Assembly (NCBI GenBank): GCA_946480785.1
Contig: CAMLLD010000027.1
Coordinates: 5,296 to 69,295, forward strand
Source: an uncultured Blastocatellia bacterium
Lineage (GTDB): Bacteria > Acidobacteriota > Blastocatellia > Pyrinomonadales > Pyrinomonadaceae
Direction of reading: 5' to 3'
Length of the DNA: 64,000 bases
Shown here: piece after piece, positions 25,610 to 33,026 of the stretch
Numbering within the stretch: the first letter of the stretch is position 1
Layout of the letters: each line of letters starts with the position of its first letter
The notes under the pieces: model-generated
Seen by the model: only the letters and a program-made list of their open reading frames with translations
Told to the model about the DNA's origin: nothing
The model's database searches: none
Position numbers and translations under genes: made by a program

Positions 25610-26845
25610 GTGAACACCATCCTCATTCACTTCAAACGAACACTCTTCGCTTTGCTCGTCACCACTCAAATCCTGCTGGCCGCAAGCGTCAGTCACGCAC
25701 AAACTTACACAACCACAAACACCCAGACCACCATCGTCGGCAACGACCTGAGCCGCACCGTCACGACCATTCAGAGTGGCCCAAATCCACTCAACCGGTT
25801 CTTCATGACCACGGTGAAAAAGTCTGGTCCACCAAACGAAGCGCTTCAAGGCGTAGTCCTGCTATTACCTCCGCTCGGAAGCGGTTTCGAAAACTATGAA
25901 GCAGCCGAAAACAACGACTACAACAATTCCTTCGTCGCGTTCTTTGCGCGGCGCAACTTCGCGGTGGTCGGTTATTCACCACGACAGCAGGGTCTCACCG
26001 CCGGCTCTTGCGAAAGCGGAGTGATCGACTGTTCGGCGATGGCCGATTGGGGCTTGCAAACCATCGTCAATGACGTCGGTTTCATACGCGAGCAGATCGC
26101 CGTTCAATTCCCGGACCTCAAAGTCGTGGTCGGCGGATTATCAATGGGCAGCATAGCTTCAATGGCGGCCTTGAACGCGCACCCAAACGATTACGCGGGC
26201 GCACTCCTGATCGAAGGTACGATTTACGACACGGACGCAAACGTCCGCGCCATCAACGCGAATTTCTGTTCGACGTTTGACTCGATGCTTGCGGGCGGCG
26301 TGTACTACGACGGCCAAAGTGGGCCGGGCCTCAAAGCCTTGAATCAACTCGCGCAAGCGGCGCCAAACGCGCCGACTGTTTTCCCCGGTTTTCCTCCGGG
26401 CACCACAAATCACCAGGCTTTTGTTCTGGCGATGAGTGCTCCACCGGTGGCGCCGCTGACGCCAAGACCGGGCTATTATTTCCTCGCCGGAAGCTTCACC
26501 GAAGATCGCTTCTTCTATGCGAATGAGGCGCTGGTGCACGCAAACGTGAACACGTTTATCGACTATGTACCAATAAGGTCCATACGGGATGTGAACTGCG
26601 GCCTCGCAGGCGAAACCACTTTCACGAATAACCTGGGCAGCTTCAGTGGTCCAGTCATCATGTTCGCAGGCGGGCACGGCTTCGGTTCGGCGATGTTCAG
26701 CACCGCGCAGTTGATGACTTCAGCGAGTGTGACGATCAATTTCAAACAGGAGTACGGGCACGTAGATTACATGTTTTCGAACAATCATCTGCACGAGCTC
26801 GAACATCCGATCCTGACGTGGCTTTTGCAAAAGCCATTCAAGTGA
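25610..26845 (+). CDS. Secreted alpha/beta-hydrolase
   Basis: 411 residues from GTG 25610, with GAAGGAG 9 nt upstream. A signal peptide (about 1-30, ending VSHAQ) is followed by a Thr-rich strand. The hydrolase fold has an oxyanion-type VVLLLPPLGSG, the nucleophile elbow VVGGLSMGS (serine in G-L-S-M-G) and a C-terminal histidine in EYGHVDYM. Overall it resembles esterases or lipase-like proteins of the periplasm, with a long insertion between strands (LNQLAQAAPNAPTVFPG region). The substrate cannot be told. It is a single gene, closed by a good terminator about 70 nt after the stop. Confidence 0.82.
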   Translation: MNTILIHFKRTLFALLVTTQILLAASVSHAQTYTTTNTQTTIVGNDLSRTVTTIQSGPNPLNRFFMTTVKKSGPPNEALQGVVLLLPPLGSGFENYEAAENNDYNNSFVAFFARRNFAVVGYSPRQQGLTAGSCESGVIDCSAMADWGLQTIVNDVGFIREQIAVQFPDLKVVVGGLSMGSIASMAALNAHPNDYAGALLIEGTIYDTDANVRAINANFCSTFDSMLAGGVYYDGQSGPGLKALNQLAQAAPNAPTVFPGFPPGTTNHQAFVLAMSAPPVAPLTPRPGYYFLAGSFTEDRFFYANEALVHANVNTFIDYVPIRSIRDVNCGLAGETTFTNNLGSFSGPVIMFAGGHGFGSAMFSTAQLMTSASVTINFKQEYGHVDYMFSNNHLHELEHPILTWLLQKPFK

Positions 26846-26914
26846 GGAACTTACTCCAGGTCCAACACAGTGTGGGACCGCAGACGTGTGTAACTTTGCA
26901 CGAAAGCTTGAGAC

Positions 26915-26939
26915 GCCGCTGGGGCAACCGGCGGCTTTT
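26915..26939 (+). terminator. Rho-independent terminator after the secreted hydrolase
   Basis: The stem GCCGCTGG/CCGGCGGC (26915-26922 with 26928-26935, one G-T pair) has a GGCAA loop and is followed directly by TTTT. The inner part (CGCTGG-GGCAA-CC) recurs in the hairpin at 34505-34521. Confidence 0.75.
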
Positions 26940-26997
26940 CAACTTTAGTCAAAATACGAAGACACCGTGAACTTCGCGTTTTGCTACTCGCTTCACC

Positions 26998-27003
26998 TAT
27001 AAT
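26998..27003 (+). promoter_or_regulatory. -10 box close to the receiver gene, suggesting a leaderless mRNA
   Basis: A perfect TATAAT ends 9 nt before ATG 27013. Transcription would start within 1-3 nt of the start codon, and no Shine-Dalgarno is present (TTCCCTCACC precedes ATG). No convincing -35 is seen. Confidence 0.4.
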
Positions 27004-27012
27004 TCCCTCACC

Positions 27013-27495
27013 ATGCCACTCAAGGATCCACTAGCCACTTCGGGGCTTCCCACCTTCAAGCGCAATGACGTTCCGAAGGAGCCTCAACCACTCGAGCCGA
27101 AGTTTTTGATACTCGTCGTGGATGACTCGGCCGATAATCTGGCAGTGATTAGTTTGAACCTGCAACACCAGGGATATCGGGTCGTGACTGCGGGCAATGG
27201 CGAAGATGCCATCAGTGTAGCCACGCAAACGCAGCCCAATCTGATTCTGATGGATATCAACTTGCCCGCACTCGACGGCCTCGCTGCGACGCGCCGTATT
27301 CGTGAGTACGACGCGTTACGTGATGTGCCGGTGGTTGCGGTTACGGCGTTCGGCACCGAGGGTTTTCAGCGCGCCGCGTACGATGCCGGTATTTCGGGTT
27401 ACTTGATCAAACCGCTCGATCTGGATCGTCTGAACCAACTGATCGCGCGCCTCCTTTCACCGGGAGGTTCGGGTGAGCTCATAAGGCCGAGTTAG
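27013..27495 (+). CDS. Single-domain response regulator (receiver only)
   Basis: 160 residues. After a 30-residue N-terminal extension rich in Pro, Lys and Glu comes a CheY-like receiver. It has the acidic pair D37-D38 (VVDDSADN), phosphoacceptor D81 (ILMDINLP), switch T111 (VAVTAF) and K133 (YLIKPL). No output domain follows, as in DivK or CheY-type proteins. The gene directly abuts a decayed histidine kinase (stop at 27495, remnant from 27496). It may once have worked with that kinase and now must receive phosphate from another one. All catalytic residues are intact, so the receiver itself looks functional. Confidence 0.92.
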   Translation: MPLKDPLATSGLPTFKRNDVPKEPQPLEPKFLILVVDDSADNLAVISLNLQHQGYRVVTAGNGEDAISVATQTQPNLILMDINLPALDGLAATRRIREYDALRDVPVVAVTAFGTEGFQRAAYDAGISGYLIKPLDLDRLNQLIARLLSPGGSGELIRPS

Positions 27496-28083
27496 GTGAA
27501 TTGCCACACTCGGAACAAACATTTGAAGCGGAACTCACTGCTTCGCCGCGAACCATATGGACAGTTCATCGAAGACCTACTCGACGTTTCGCGTTGTCTT
27601 GCGGGTGAACTGCGTCTCAAATGCACGCCCGTCGTTTTGGCTCCGCTGATAAAGAACGCCGTCGTCGCGGTGCAGCAGCTGTCGGAAGCGAAGCGGCAAA
27701 CACTGACGCTCGAGGTTGATGGCCGCGAACTTAACGTGAACGGAGATAACGCACTCGGCGTGAGCGAAGACGGCGAACTCAGTGTGACTGGAGACGCGCG
27801 GCGCTTGGAACAAGTGATCTCCAACCTCGTTTCCAACGCGATCAAGTACACACCCGACGGTGGACGTATCGAGGTAAAGCTCGCACGCGTCGACACGCAG
27901 CCGTTGATCGATTCGACTACTTCCGCCGCGCAAACGGCGCCGGCACCGGTTGTCACGAAGGCCTCGGCCTGGGCCTCTCCATCGTCCGCGAGATCGTGAA
28001 ACTACACGGCGGTACAATCGAGGCTCACAGCGACGGCGAAAACCGCGGCGCCCCTCCGCGTGCTACTGCCGTTGCCGCGCTGA
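27496..28083 (+). pseudogene. Remnant of a hybrid-type histidine kinase (HATPase part)
   Basis: Kinase pieces appear in order but in different frames. Frame A (27496 to about 27900) has FIEDLLDVSR, typical just after the phosphoacceptor helix, then VISNLVSNAIKYTPDGG, the N box. The frame then shifts: RFDYFRRANGAGTG and GLGLGLSIVREIVKLHGG (G2 box) are read from about 27910. A further shift after GENRGA restores the ending LRVLLPLPR and TGA at 28081-28083. The phosphohistidine region and the G1 box (D-x-G-x-G) are missing. At least two frameshifts and two deletions make a working kinase impossible. An apparent 167-residue open frame here is not a functional protein. Confidence 0.88.
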
Positions 28084-28140
28084 TTGGCCCAACTCTCCAC
28101 TGCATTGCGCGTTTACATTACGGGTGCAAAGGAGATAACA

Positions 28141-28956
28141 ATGGAAGCTGCTCAAACGAGCGCGGGAATAGACGCGCTCAAGACGAAGTTGCGCGACACC
28201 TGGATGGCGGGCGATTTCGGTGAGATCGCCAAGTCGTATGCGAAAGGCGCTGAGGAATTTGTCAACGGTCTGAATCTCGCACCGGGCATGCGGGTCCTGG
28301 ACGTTGCGTGCGGCACCGGAAATCTCGCGCTGCCCGCTGCTCGATCCGGCGCCGTTGTCACCGGCGTCGACATCGCGCCGAATTTGATCGAGCAGGCACG
28401 AGCAACTGCCACGCGCGAAGGCTTATCAGCGCAGTTCGATGAAGGTGACGCCGAAAACCTGCCTTACGAGGACGCGAGTTTCGACGCCGTAATCACGATG
28501 TTTGGCGCGATGTTCGCGCCTCGTCCGGAACTGGTGGCGGCCGAACTCAAACGCGTGTGCCGGCCCGGCGGCTTCATTGCCATGGCGAATTGGACGCCGG
28601 CGGGCTTCATCGGCCAGATGTTCAAGATCGTCGCCTCTTACGTGCCGCCACCGCCGAACATGCCATCACCGCTTTTGTGGGGCATGGAAGACGTAGTGCG
28701 CGAGCGCCTGGGCCAGGACGCGCAGACGAGCCGGCAAACGATTCGCTTCATCTACCCGTTTGGTCCGGAGCAGTCGGTCGACTATTTCCGGCTTTACTAT
28801 GGGCCAGCGCAGAAGGCGTTTGGCGCCCTCGACGAAGCCGGCAGGAACGGTCTGCGCCGCGACATGGAGCAGCACTGGACCAAATACAACGAAGCCACTG
28901 ATGGGACTACAAACGTCCCCGCAGAGTATCTAAAAGTAATCGCAGTGCGCGCGTGA
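28141..28956 (+). CDS. Class I SAM-dependent methyltransferase
   Basis: 271 residues from ATG 28141, chosen because GGAG (28131-28134) precedes it by 6 nt. An earlier in-frame start would begin at the end of the kinase remnant. Motif I is MRVLDVACGTGNLALPAA (SAM-binding G-x-G), the acidic end of strand 2 is VTGVDIAPN, and the post-motif EGDAENLPYEDASFDAVITMFG has the ubiquinone/menaquinone-methylase (UbiE/Coq5) style. The C-terminal part (PPPPNMPSPLLWGM on) is a lid typical of small-molecule methyltransferases. The substrate is unknown. It is a single gene ending before a strong bidirectional hairpin. Confidence 0.87.
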   Translation: MEAAQTSAGIDALKTKLRDTWMAGDFGEIAKSYAKGAEEFVNGLNLAPGMRVLDVACGTGNLALPAARSGAVVTGVDIAPNLIEQARATATREGLSAQFDEGDAENLPYEDASFDAVITMFGAMFAPRPELVAAELKRVCRPGGFIAMANWTPAGFIGQMFKIVASYVPPPPNMPSPLLWGMEDVVRERLGQDAQTSRQTIRFIYPFGPEQSVDYFRLYYGPAQKAFGALDEAGRNGLRRDMEQHWTKYNEATDGTTNVPAEYLKVIAVRA

Positions 28957-29002
28957 CGCTGTAGTCGCACGCCGCTGAAGAATTTCGAGACTGCTAACGA
29001 CA

Positions 29003-29036
29003 ATGCCCTCCCGCTTCTGAGCGAACGGGAGGGCAT
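29003..29036. terminator. Bidirectional hairpin between convergent genes
   Basis: A perfect 11-bp stem ATGCCCTCCCG/CGGGAGGGCAT (29003-29013 with 29026-29036) encloses a 12-nt loop and is followed by GTGTTTGTT. It sits midway between the methyltransferase stop (28956) and the convergent secreted-protein stop (29062). Confidence 0.75.
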
Positions 29037-29061
29037 GTGTTTGTTAGGAGCAGGGTTGAAG

Positions 29062-29523
29062 CTACTGCTTGTCGTAGACGGCGACGTTCGTGACTTTCTT
29101 GCCTTGCCCATTGGTGGTGGTAGTCGTCACCGTGCGGGTTTTGCCGTCGCGTGAGACGACGATACGACCCGATAGCGTCACTTTCCCACCCTTCTTACCC
29201 GTGATCGTTAACGTGTTCTTACCGATCATGCGATAGGACCGAACGTCGGAAGTAGCATCGCCAGTTACCGGGTAATCTTTCCCGTCAAACTTCCCGGTCC
29301 ATTCGTTGTGGACGGCGCCACCGTTTTCATCAACGCCATCTACCGTCACCTTGGTCTGATCCCCAGCGGCTTCGTAAACAACCGTGTGGTTCTTCGCCTT
29401 ACCGGCGAGTTTCGATTTCGCTTCATTGAGTTTCCAGGTTCCCATGTTCGGGTTGTTCTGAAAACCCAGCGCCACGCTTACAAAAACGAGGGAGATTGCT
29501 AAGGCAATCGTTTTTGCTTTCAT
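29062..29523 (-). CDS. Small secreted beta-rich protein of unknown function
   Basis: 153 residues from ATG 29523, which has GGAGGATACT just upstream; the longer open frame is ignored. A signal peptide (MKAKTIALAISLVFVSVALG) is followed by NPNMGTWKLNEAKSKL, a start seen in many exported proteins of Acidobacteriota. Alternating strands follow (VTVDGVDENGGAVHNEWTGKFDGKDYPVTG and a Thr-rich TVTTTTTNGQGK end), suggesting a lipocalin-like or small beta-barrel fold. No catalytic motif. It is expected in the periplasm. Confidence 0.75.
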   Translation of the reverse strand: MKAKTIALAISLVFVSVALGFQNNPNMGTWKLNEAKSKLAGKAKNHTVVYEAAGDQTKVTVDGVDENGGAVHNEWTGKFDGKDYPVTGDATSDVRSYRMIGKNTLTITGKKGGKVTLSGRIVVSRDGKTRTVTTTTTNGQGKKVTNVAVYDKQ

Positions 29524-29602
29524 AGTATCCTCCGAAGAGAGTTGTCCAGGCGCTGCGCATTCTATGCGCGATGCTGTTGCGAGTAAAGGAGACTTAAGTG
29601 AG

Positions 29603-30016
29603 ATGACCACGTATCGATTCTCCGTGACGATCGTTGTAATAGCTCACCTGATCGTCAACATTCTTCACGGCCAGGCGCATACGAAACTCGGCGTGGGGCT
29701 GAGCAGTTGGCAACAGATGTACGTCATTACAGTCATCCTCCTCGCGCCTCTGGTCGCACTCGCGTTGTCGTTTACTCGATACGCAAGAGCCGGGCTGTGG
29801 CTGCTGCTCGTCTCGATGCTCGGCGCGCTGATCTTTGGACTGTGCTATCACTACGTCGTCATCTCTCCCGATCACGTGGACCACTTGCCCGCCGGCGACG
29901 CGCGCGGACTGTTTCGCACAACGGCGCTGCTGCTGGTCGTGACGGAAACGCTGGGCGTGGCGGTCGCGTTCTGGTTGATGCGAAGTCACAAAAAAGCACA
30001 GGTGACACGAGCTTAA
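29603..30016 (+). CDS. Small four-helix membrane protein
   Basis: 137 residues from ATG 29603; an ATG at 29564 would add 13 residues and overlap the divergent promoter region. Four membrane helices are visible at about 5-25, 36-56, 64-86 and 106-126. Polar marks are a Gly-His pair in the first loop (NILHGQAHTKLG) and a histidine-rich patch (CYHYVVISPDHVDHLP) between helices 3 and 4. The histidines might bind metal or haem, but no named family is recognised. The last codons form part of a bidirectional terminator. Confidence 0.65.
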   Translation: MTTYRFSVTIVVIAHLIVNILHGQAHTKLGVGLSSWQQMYVITVILLAPLVALALSFTRYARAGLWLLLVSMLGALIFGLCYHYVVISPDHVDHLPAGDARGLFRTTALLLVVTETLGVAVAFWLMRSHKKAQVTRA

Positions 30017-30040
30017 ACTTGCTCGTGCCGCCTGTGCTTT
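29991..30040. terminator. Bidirectional terminator overlapping the end of the small membrane protein gene
   Basis: GCACAGG (29996-30002) plus CACGAGC (30006-30012) pair with GCTCGTG (30021-30027) plus CCTGTGC (30031-30037), separated by a 3x3 internal loop. AAAAA lies on the left and TTT on the right, so it can act on both converging transcripts. Confidence 0.7.
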
Positions 30041-30076
30041 CGCTTACCCACGCTTCGATCCGCAGAACCGCCGCGA

Positions 30077-31576
30077 CTAAGTCGCCAGCGCGCGCTCCGC
30101 TTTCGCACGCACGAACGCATAATTCAACAACGGCAGCGAATTGAATTTCGCCGCCTTCGTGAACGAAGCCTTCGCCTGCGCAGTGTCGCCCTTCCCTTTG
30201 TACGACTCACCCAACAAATAAAGCACGTCGGGGTTTTGCTGGTTCGCCTGGCCCAACTCCGCGATCGCCGTGTCGTAGTTCTTCTCCTCCAAAGCGATCC
30301 GCCCCAGAAGCTCGTGCGCTTGTTTCACTTGAAACGCATTCTTCGCCGCTTCGGCGCCTTTGCGGAAAGTGTCAGTTTCCGTTTTCGCGGTGGCCAGATC
30401 TTTCTTCGCGATCGCGACGCGCGCGAGGTTGTAATGATGAAATAGCGCGGCGTTGGCTTTGTTATCCGCCGAGAGGTTTGAGTCGTTCGTCGTCTTCAGC
30501 GCCTGCTCGTACGCCTTGCGCGCGTCGTCCAACCGGCCCATCTCGAGCAGAATGTTTCCCTTCAACTGCAAATCACCAGCCATCGCCGGCAGGTCATTGG
30601 TCTTCTGCCCCAACGCATACTGCTGCTCGACTTCCGCCAGCGCCTGGTCCAATTTTCCACTATCAGCCGCAACCACCATCTGGCCAAACAACGCCGTGCG
30701 CCGTTCGCCGTCACTGCGCGCCTTCGACATCATCTTCTGCAACTCCGCCTGCGCTTCGCTCGGCTTCCCTTCATAAGCCAACGCCGCCGCGATGCCGAAG
30801 TGCGAGTTGACGAAGTTGGGCTCGATGCTCAGCGCCTTGTTGTACTGCACGATTGCTTCATCGAACCGGCCCATCTTCAAGAGCAATTCCGCATACGAAT
30901 CATAGGGGTTCGGATCGTTGGGAATGAGCTCAATGTATTTTTTGAAAGCGTTTTCCGCGTCCGCGTAAGCCTGGTTCTGCCGGTACGCGTAACCGAGGAT
31001 GTTCCAGGCGGTGGAATAATCGGGCGCGAGCTCGGTGGCCTTTTTATAGTGCTCGATGGCCTGCGTGAAGTCCTGCTGGCCGAAGTAATAACCGCCGAGA
31101 TTGAAGTGCGCGCGCTCGTCGTTTGGATAAGCAGCGACGAGCTGTTCGAGAATTTCTTTCTGTTTCGTTGGGTTCGCGTTCGCGCCTGCTTCAGTCGCCT
31201 GGATGAGCATGCGCTCGCCATTCGAGGCTTTGGCAGAAAGCGTTACGGCTTTGTTCAGATGCTCGAAAAACTCTTTCGCAGTGGGCGAGACGTTCGCGCG
31301 ATTGAGCTCGGCGAGCGCGAAATTCGGATCGAGTGAGATGGCTTTGTCGAAATGCGCGATGGAATCGGTGATGCGGAGTTTTTCCTGGAGATCGCGTCCG
31401 GCCAGGTACTCCTTGCGCGCATCGTCCGACGCAGTCGTGATCGCGATCTTACCGTTGTTTGCCGGCGCGTTAGCGGATGTGGCCTTGCTCGACTCAACCT
31501 GTTGGCACCCCGCAAAAATCAAGACACTGAAAAGCAGGAGCAAAGGTGCAAAAGGCTTGGGATTATCGTTTCGCAT
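30077..31576 (-). CDS. TPR-repeat lipoprotein
   Basis: 499 residues. The signal peptide ends in a lipobox (IFAGC, lipidated Cys24). From about residue 55 to the end there are ten or more tetratricopeptide units, for example HFDKAISLDPNFALAELNRA, HYKKATELAPDYSTAWNILGYAYR and QYNKALSIEPNFVNSHFGIA. It should sit on the periplasmic face of a membrane and act as a protein-binding scaffold. The specific partner is unknown. Helical pairs later in the chain (KKDLATAKTETDTFRKG) are looser TPRs. It is a single gene, and its upstream region carries three short direct repeats. Confidence 0.88.
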   Translation of the reverse strand: MRNDNPKPFAPLLLLFSVLIFAGCQQVESSKATSANAPANNGKIAITTASDDARKEYLAGRDLQEKLRITDSIAHFDKAISLDPNFALAELNRANVSPTAKEFFEHLNKAVTLSAKASNGERMLIQATEAGANANPTKQKEILEQLVAAYPNDERAHFNLGGYYFGQQDFTQAIEHYKKATELAPDYSTAWNILGYAYRQNQAYADAENAFKKYIELIPNDPNPYDSYAELLLKMGRFDEAIVQYNKALSIEPNFVNSHFGIAAALAYEGKPSEAQAELQKMMSKARSDGERRTALFGQMVVAADSGKLDQALAEVEQQYALGQKTNDLPAMAGDLQLKGNILLEMGRLDDARKAYEQALKTTNDSNLSADNKANAALFHHYNLARVAIAKKDLATAKTETDTFRKGAEAAKNAFQVKQAHELLGRIALEEKNYDTAIAELGQANQQNPDVLYLLGESYKGKGDTAQAKASFTKAAKFNSLPLLNYAFVRAKAERALAT

Positions 31577-31882
31577 AGATGGGCTTGTACTCCTTTGAAT
31601 AAACGAAGCAGGTTGAACAGACGGGGAGATAAGCAGAGCAAACGCAACGAGGAGCAGACGCAGTTACGAGAGCAAACGCAGGCTAAAAATCTGGATGAAT
31701 CCTGATTGTCAGGTACGCAGAATAGTTGCGCGGAGTTCGCCAGTCAACCGGGAAATCAGCGTTGTTGATCAAGACGGCCTGGACCTGACGCGACTGAAGT
31801 CTTAGCCCAAACCTGCCGATAAGTTAACTGGCTGACAGACATTCCCTCCTCACATCCGTATGCTGCCCCCTGCCCAGACATA
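31577..31882. other. Intergenic region with three direct 11-mers
   Basis: No gene is visible in these 306 bp. Upstream of the TPR lipoprotein gene, GAGCAAACGCA occurs at 31636-31646 and 31670-31680, with a one-base variant GAGCAGACGCA at 31652-31662. The spacings are 16 and 18 nt. It may be a binding-site cluster or simply a purine-rich decayed repeat. Confidence 0.4.
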
Positions 31883-32121
31883 TGGAAACTCGCGCTGCGC
31901 ATGAAAGCGGACGATTTCGTCAAGCACATCATGCAGGCGAGTGGGCCCGCTCGCGATCAGTTACTGCGCTACGCCAATTACTTCCAGGTGATGGTGCAGC
32001 AACACGCCGCGTGCAACGTCGGCCACAGTGTCGAGGAGCCGCATGTGTCGCTGGATCCTGCTCACGCACGATCGCGCGGGTGTGATGTATTTGCCCTGAC
32101 GCACGAGTACCTCTCGGTGAT
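31883..32121 (+). pseudogene. Remnant of a Crp/Fnr-type regulator, C-terminal half
   Basis: Reading across frames gives WKLALRMKADDFVKH, then LLRYANYFQVMVQQHAACNVGHSVEE. An extra C near 32039 shifts to RMCRWILLTHDRAGVMYLP, and a lost base near 32095 shifts back to LTHEYLSVM. This is the helix-to-HTH segment of Crp/Fnr proteins (x-A-x-C-N-x-x-H-S-x-E-x-R-x-x-R-W-L-L-x-x-x-D, then L-T-x-E-x-L-x-x-M). The expected L-G-V-R-R recognition helix after SVM is gone. The two shifts compensate, so an 88-residue open frame spans the region, but its middle is out of frame with the ancestor. Confidence 0.82.
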
Positions 32122-32239
32122 GGCACGCACCTTCACGGATCACGGTCGCCTTCTCCAGCCCGCGTAAGTACCACAACGTACAGACCCTCATTCGGTTTGT
32201 TGCTACTCCGTTCGCAAAGCATTTAAATAGGAGGGCGTC

Positions 32240-32425
32240 ATGGCTGCACAGAAAGATAATTTGTTACTCGCAGCACTGCCGGCCGAAGAGAGGAAACGCC
32301 TGGAGCCTTTTCTCAAGTGGACGGCCACGGTGTTCGAAGATCCATTGGTCGAGCCCGGCGAGCCGGACGGCGTCTTCGAGCGCCCGTGCCGAGACTTAGC
32401 CACCGAGATGACGCGGAGTGTTTAG
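32240..32425 (+). pseudogene. Truncated N-terminus of a second Crp/Fnr-type regulator
   Basis: A 61-codon frame with a good ribosome site (GGAGG at 32231-32235). It begins MAAQKDNLLLAALPAEERKR and continues LEPFLKW, FEDPLVEPGEP, DGVFERP, the usual start of the cNMP-like sensor domain. The barrel then stops: within about 20 codons the sequence runs into the start of the AlkB-like gene. No HTH follows. The C-terminal half of a similar regulator lies just upstream, so the two pieces are in reverse order, as expected for a tandem pair collapsed by deletion. The short peptide might still be translated. Confidence 0.7.
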
Positions 32426-32433
32426 CGATCGCT

Positions 32434-33015
32434 TTGCAACGCAGTCTTTTTGAAAACGCCGCGGATGAAGCAGTCTCCGCTCGCCTCGAGGGCTTTCGCT
32501 ATCAGCCCGACTTGTTGGACCAATCAGAAGAAGCAGCGCTCATCCCGCGCCTCTGTACACTGCCGTTTCGCGATTTCGAATTTCACGGTTACACAGGAAA
32601 ACGACGCGTCGTGTCGTTCGGTTGGAAATACGACTTCGCCGACGCCAAGCTTCGCCGCGCTGACGAGATTCCCGACTTCTTATTGCCGCTGAGAGCTCGC
32701 GCCGCGTCGTTCGCGAATTTAGACGCGGAAGAGTTTCCGCACGCGCTCGTCACGCAGTATGGACCAGGCGCGGGCATCGGCTGGCATCGCGATAAAGCGG
32801 TATTCGGCGAAGTCGTCGGTATCTCATTGCTCGCTTCGTGTGTGTTGCGCTTCCGGCGCAAGGATGGCCGCAAGTGGGAACGTGTCAACGTGCTGACGGA
32901 GCCCCGCTCGGCCTATCACCTGACTGGACCAGCGCGCACCCAGTGGCAACACAGCATCCTGCGCGTCGACGAGCTGCGTTATTCGATCACGTTCCGCACG
33001 ATGCGACCGGAGTAA
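32434..33015 (+). CDS. alkB: AlkB-like 2OG-Fe(II) dioxygenase
   Basis: 193 residues from TTG 32434. Homology-like sequence begins only at MQRSLFEN, and the longer open frame upstream lies over the Crp remnant. Key residues are iron ligands H118-x-D120 (GIGWHRD) and H173 (WQHSI), with 2OG-binding arginines at R182 and R188 (LRYSITFR). The FEFHGYTGKRRVVSFGW block and EPRSAYHLTGPAR are typical of bacterial AlkB homologues that repair alkylated bases. It may be fused by transcription to the truncated regulator start at 32240. Start-site confidence is low; enzyme identity is high. Confidence 0.85.
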   Translation: MQRSLFENAADEAVSARLEGFRYQPDLLDQSEEAALIPRLCTLPFRDFEFHGYTGKRRVVSFGWKYDFADAKLRRADEIPDFLLPLRARAASFANLDAEEFPHALVTQYGPGAGIGWHRDKAVFGEVVGISLLASCVLRFRRKDGRKWERVNVLTEPRSAYHLTGPARTQWQHSILRVDELRYSITFRTMRPE

Positions 33016-33026
33016 ACCGCGACGAC

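Noticed and set aside
28084..28140. Upstream start of the methyltransferase
   Set aside because: It lies just beyond the kinase remnant and has no ribosome site, whereas ATG 28141 has GGAG at the right distance.
31901..32167. 88-residue open frame taken as a gene
   Set aside because: Its middle is out of frame with clear Crp/Fnr motifs, so it is a pseudogene frame kept open by compensating shifts.
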